Shown here in pieces: positions 61,577 through 64,000 of a stretch of DNA of 64,000 bases. Under the pieces are notes generated by a model. It saw nothing but the letters and a program-made list of their open reading frames with translations. It had not been told where the DNA came from and did not search any database. Positions within the stretch are counted from its first letter, which is position 1. Every line of letters begins with the position of its first letter. The position numbers were made by a program, and so were the translations under genes. The stretch covers positions 6,857 through 70,856 of the forward strand of contig CAJUBC010000005.1 in NCBI GenBank assembly GCA_910584545.1. The letters are read 5' to 3'. This DNA is from an uncultured Muribaculaceae bacterium (GTDB lineage: Bacteria > Bacteroidota > Bacteroidia > Bacteroidales > Muribaculaceae).

Positions 61577-61612
61577 TCACTTCATCATTCCACTATTCAA
61601 GAATTATCAATC

Positions 61613-62944
61613 ATGAAGAAATATCTTTTATTGCCGGCAATGGCAGTGTGCTGCCTGACGGCTGCCGCACAGGATTTCGACAACACTCCGACGATCGAAC
61701 TCAAGAAGAATGATTTCCGCTTCACCGTGGGAGCCCGCATGATGGCCGACGTGGCCTACTACCACAGCGACTTCACCCCGCTCAAGAGCGGCGGCTCACT
61801 CTCCGACGCACGCATCCGCACCTCTTTCGCCTATAAGGACTGGTACTTCTACGCCGACTTCGGCTTCGGCGGGGGGAAATTCTCGCAGAAGAACATCTTC
61901 GCGCAGTGGAGCCGCACCAACCTGAAGGGCGCCACCAACTATGTGAAGGCCGGTTACTACAACGACCCGGGATCGATGGCCCGCAATACCTCGCTGGCAA
62001 GCTACCACTTCATCTCCCGTCCGGGCTGCACAATGGCTCTCGGCATCGGCCGTGAGCTCGGCATCTCCTACAAGATCCAGAACAAGTCGTTCTTCCTCAA
62101 CCAGGGAATCAGCACCGACCACGCCTACAACGAGCAGACCGCCGGCTTTGACGGCATCGCAGTGAGCGGTCGCTGGCTCTACCGTCCCGTCAACGACGCA
62201 CGCAACACGTTCCATATCGGTGTGAACGCCCGCTTCGCGCACAACGGCAACGGCAAGGTGGTGAACAATGTGCTCCAGCGCACCCTGACGCTCGGGCAGG
62301 CTATGGAGACATACGTAGACGGCACTCAGGACCTCGTTTCGGCCGAACTTCCATGGGCCAACAACGTGATCAACGTAGGTGCCGAGGTTCTCTACAAGAA
62401 CCCGAAGTTCTTCGCCCGCGGCGAGTTCCTCTGGAAGCATGTCACAAAAAGCCGCGACAGCTACTCGCTCTTCGAGGACGCTCAGGACAACATCGACTGC
62501 TGGGGTACATACGAGGCATGGCTCGCCGCCAATCCGCTCCGCAACAACAACTTCTACGGTGGTTACGTGGAGCTCGGCTACAAGATCTTCGGTGATCCCT
62601 ATACCTACAATGACTCCGAGGCAGTCCTCGGCGGTTTCTCCGGCAAGTCGCTCGAGATCGTAGCCCGCTACAACTACACGGGTCTGAACGACATCGTGGA
62701 CGGCGAGTACTACAGCGCGGGCCGCGACCAGTACTATCCCGCCGGCTACATGCAGGACTATCCCTTCGCATCCTCGAGCGTCGGCGGCGGTAACGTCAAC
62801 TCTGTGACAGTAGGTCTGAACTTCTCGTTCAACAAGTACATCCAGGTGATGGCCGACTACACCTACAGCCACCTCGACCGCGACAAACTCCCCTACGACC
62901 GCAACTTCCACTCGGTACAGGGCCGCGTCCAGTTCACATTCTAA
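61613..62944 (+). CDS. OprP-like phosphate-selective porin family protein
   Basis: A 443-aa outer-membrane beta-barrel with signal peptide (LLPAMAVCCLTAAAQ). Repeated amphipathic strands carry many aromatic girdle residues (FRFTVGARMMADVAYYHSDF, GGSLSDARIRTSFAYKDWYF), and it ends in Phe (VQGRVQFTF). The layout matches Porin_O_P (OprP/OprO). In this operon it is likely the outer-membrane channel for phosphorylated glycerol compounds. 36 bp after glpQ, followed by a terminator. Confidence 0.85.
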   Translation: MKKYLLLPAMAVCCLTAAAQDFDNTPTIELKKNDFRFTVGARMMADVAYYHSDFTPLKSGGSLSDARIRTSFAYKDWYFYADFGFGGGKFSQKNIFAQWSRTNLKGATNYVKAGYYNDPGSMARNTSLASYHFISRPGCTMALGIGRELGISYKIQNKSFFLNQGISTDHAYNEQTAGFDGIAVSGRWLYRPVNDARNTFHIGVNARFAHNGNGKVVNNVLQRTLTLGQAMETYVDGTQDLVSAELPWANNVINVGAEVLYKNPKFFARGEFLWKHVTKSRDSYSLFEDAQDNIDCWGTYEAWLAANPLRNNNFYGGYVELGYKIFGDPYTYNDSEAVLGGFSGKSLEIVARYNYTGLNDIVDGEYYSAGRDQYYPAGYMQDYPFASSSVGGGNVNSVTVGLNFSFNKYIQVMADYTYSHLDRDKLPYDRNFHSVQGRVQFTF

Positions 62945-62966
62945 AATCCCCAACCCCAACCATAGC

Positions 62967-63002
62967 AAAGGCGGAGCCGCACCAACGGCCCCGCCTTTCT
63001 TT
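62967..63002 (+). terminator. Rho-independent terminator of the glp operon
   Basis: Stem AAAGGCGG (62967-62974) with CCGCCTTT (62991-62998), extended inside by ccg/cgg after a 2-nt mismatch, then CTTT. It lies 22 bp after the porin stop. Confidence 0.75.
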
Positions 63003-63005
63003 AAT

Positions 63006-63037
63006 TTTGCAATTGTCGTGGAAATTTGCTAAATTTG
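63006..63037 (+). promoter_or_regulatory. Consensus promoter of the AAA-ATPase-like gene
   Basis: TTTG (63006-63009), 20-nt spacer, TAAATTTG (63030-63037), 20 bp before the ATG at 63058. Confidence 0.75.
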
Positions 63038-63057
63038 TGGGAAATACCGGATTTGAT

Positions 63058-64000
63058 ATGACAAATACTCCTGTGCGCTACCCTATTGGAATCCAGAGCT
63101 TCGAGAAACTCCGCGAGCTTGGATATCTTTATGTCGACAAGACTGAACTGATCTACAATCTTGTCAACTCGAGCAACTGTATATTCCTGTCGAGGCCACG
63201 CCGCTTCGGCAAGAGTCTGCTGCTATCCACCATCCAGGCCTATTTCGAGGGGAAGAGGGAGCTGTTCAAGGGATTGGACATCGAACAGCTGGAGAGCGAA
63301 TGGCAAGTCCATCCGGTACTGAAGCTGAGCCTCGCCACCTATCACGCCGCCGACGGCGGCAACTTAGAGGAAATACTCGGCAACCGGTTTGCCGAATGGG
63401 AGGAGAAGTATGATGTCAGGATAAGCACGACGGATCTCTCATCCCGGTTCGGGAACATCATAAAGGCGGCATACAAAGCCACCGGGCATACAGTCGTGAT
63501 TCTTGTCGATGAGTATGACAATCCCATCATCGAAACGATGCACGACCCGGAGCGGAGCGAGGCACACCGTCTGCTGCTGAAATCAATATACGTCAACATC
63601 AAGGACCTCGACCAGTATATCCGCTTCACGATGCTGACGGGCGTGAGCCGTTTCAGCAAGATGACCATCTTCAGCGGGCTCAACAACCTCCGCGACATAT
63701 CGCTCAAGGAAGAATATGCCTCGCTCTGCGGTATCACAGAGAGGGAGCTGCGGGAGAATTTCCCTCAGGGTATAGAGAAACTCGCCATCAAAAGGAAAAC
63801 CGATTTCGAGGGAGCCGTGGCGTTGCTCAAGGCCAATTACGACGGCTATCACTTCACCAAGGAGAGCCCTGACATCTATAATCCTTTCAGTCTTTTATGG
63901 GCATTGGACGACGGAGAGCTCGGTTCCTACTGGTTCCAGAGCGGTACGCCGGAATTCCTTATCCGCCAGATCCGGAAAAGCGGGGATTTTCTGCCGGAAA
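63058..64000 (+). CDS. AAA-ATPase-like/PD-(D/E)XK nuclease superfamily protein, 5' part (runs off the window)
   Basis: From ATG 63058 the frame stays open for 314 codons to the window end. The N-terminus matches the AAA-ATPase_like family (PF09820): YPIGIQSFEKLRELG, YVDKTELIYNLV, FLSRPRRFGKSLLLST (Walker-A-like GKS at 51-53), VILVDEYDNPI (Walker B), FTMLTGVSRFSKMTIFSGLN and YDGYHFTKES. Members usually end in a PD-(D/E)XK nuclease domain (PF08011), which would lie beyond 64000. They are abundant and often multicopy in Bacteroidales; physiological role unknown. Confidence 0.9.
   Translation, partial: MTNTPVRYPIGIQSFEKLRELGYLYVDKTELIYNLVNSSNCIFLSRPRRFGKSLLLSTIQAYFEGKRELFKGLDIEQLESEWQVHPVLKLSLATYHAADGGNLEEILGNRFAEWEEKYDVRISTTDLSSRFGNIIKAAYKATGHTVVILVDEYDNPIIETMHDPERSEAHRLLLKSIYVNIKDLDQYIRFTMLTGVSRFSKMTIFSGLNNLRDISLKEEYASLCGITERELRENFPQGIEKLAIKRKTDFEGAVALLKANYDGYHFTKESPDIYNPFSLLWALDDGELGSYWFQSGTPEFLIRQIRKSGDFLPE

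Noticed and set aside
61796..62968. 390-codon minus-strand open frame
   Set aside because: Antisense to the porin gene; Val/Glu/Gly-rich shadow without domain.
1..64000. CRISPR arrays, insertion sequences, prophage, integrase or attachment sites
   Set aside because: No regularly spaced repeats, transposase or phage-type genes were found in either strand; the single tRNA has no duplicated 3' end nearby.

Overview
The window looks like chromosomal DNA from a GC-rich member of the order Bacteroidales, possibly Muribaculaceae; the family is an inference. Several things support this. Promoters follow the Bacteroidetes primary-sigma pattern (TTTG, 19-20 nt, TAnnTTTG). Secreted proteins end in type IX secretion (T9SS)-like sorting tails. 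There are DUF5689, DUF6359, DUF5715 and DUF4286 proteins, a TonB-linked receptor with a CarboxypepD_reg-like N-terminus, a fused gamma-alpha KorA, and OprP-like porin. Coding density is high. I see no prophage, insertion sequence, CRISPR array or rRNA operon.

Layout, 1-16 kb. A leftward group (membrane protein, YbhN-like flippase, birA, tsaE) diverges from a rightward group: carboxynorspermidine dehydrogenase joined by ATGA overlap to a GH31 enzyme, a DUF5715 lipoprotein, an FKBP cluster (two intact PPIases, one small lipoprotein, one degenerate FKBP), rsmA, gmd, rfbB, a WYL regulator, obgE and an acyltransferase. From 16 to 31 kb the genes run leftward: pyrG-yidC-polyferredoxin-thyA, an SDR, NptA-like transporter-manC-TlpA-like-comM, and korA-korB. 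GDP-mannose from manC would feed gmd.

31-42.3 kb is the most coherent accessory region and runs leftward: deoC, a secreted EEP nuclease/phosphatase, a TonB-dependent receptor, two lipoproteins with OB-fold-like DUF5689/DUF6359 modules, then two secreted endonuclease I enzymes. I read it as a locus for degrading, binding and importing extracellular DNA, with DeoC recycling deoxyribose-5-phosphate. This is the best candidate for an under-described system here.

42.3-53.7 kb holds ruvC with a DUF4286 gene, tRNA-Thr(UGU), a 100-nt SRP RNA placed one nucleotide upstream of that tRNA under a consensus promoter, rnr, a secreted C1 peptidase, a small unknown membrane protein and two large secreted FN3-type proteins in tandem.

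54.2-62.9 kb is a rightward glp operon: glpA-glpB-glpC-glpT, a lipoprotein glycerophosphodiester phosphodiesterase and an OprP-like porin. It forms a complete route from outer membrane to quinone pool for phospholipid head-group glycerol-3-phosphate. The window ends inside an AAA-ATPase-like/PD-(D/E)XK family gene.
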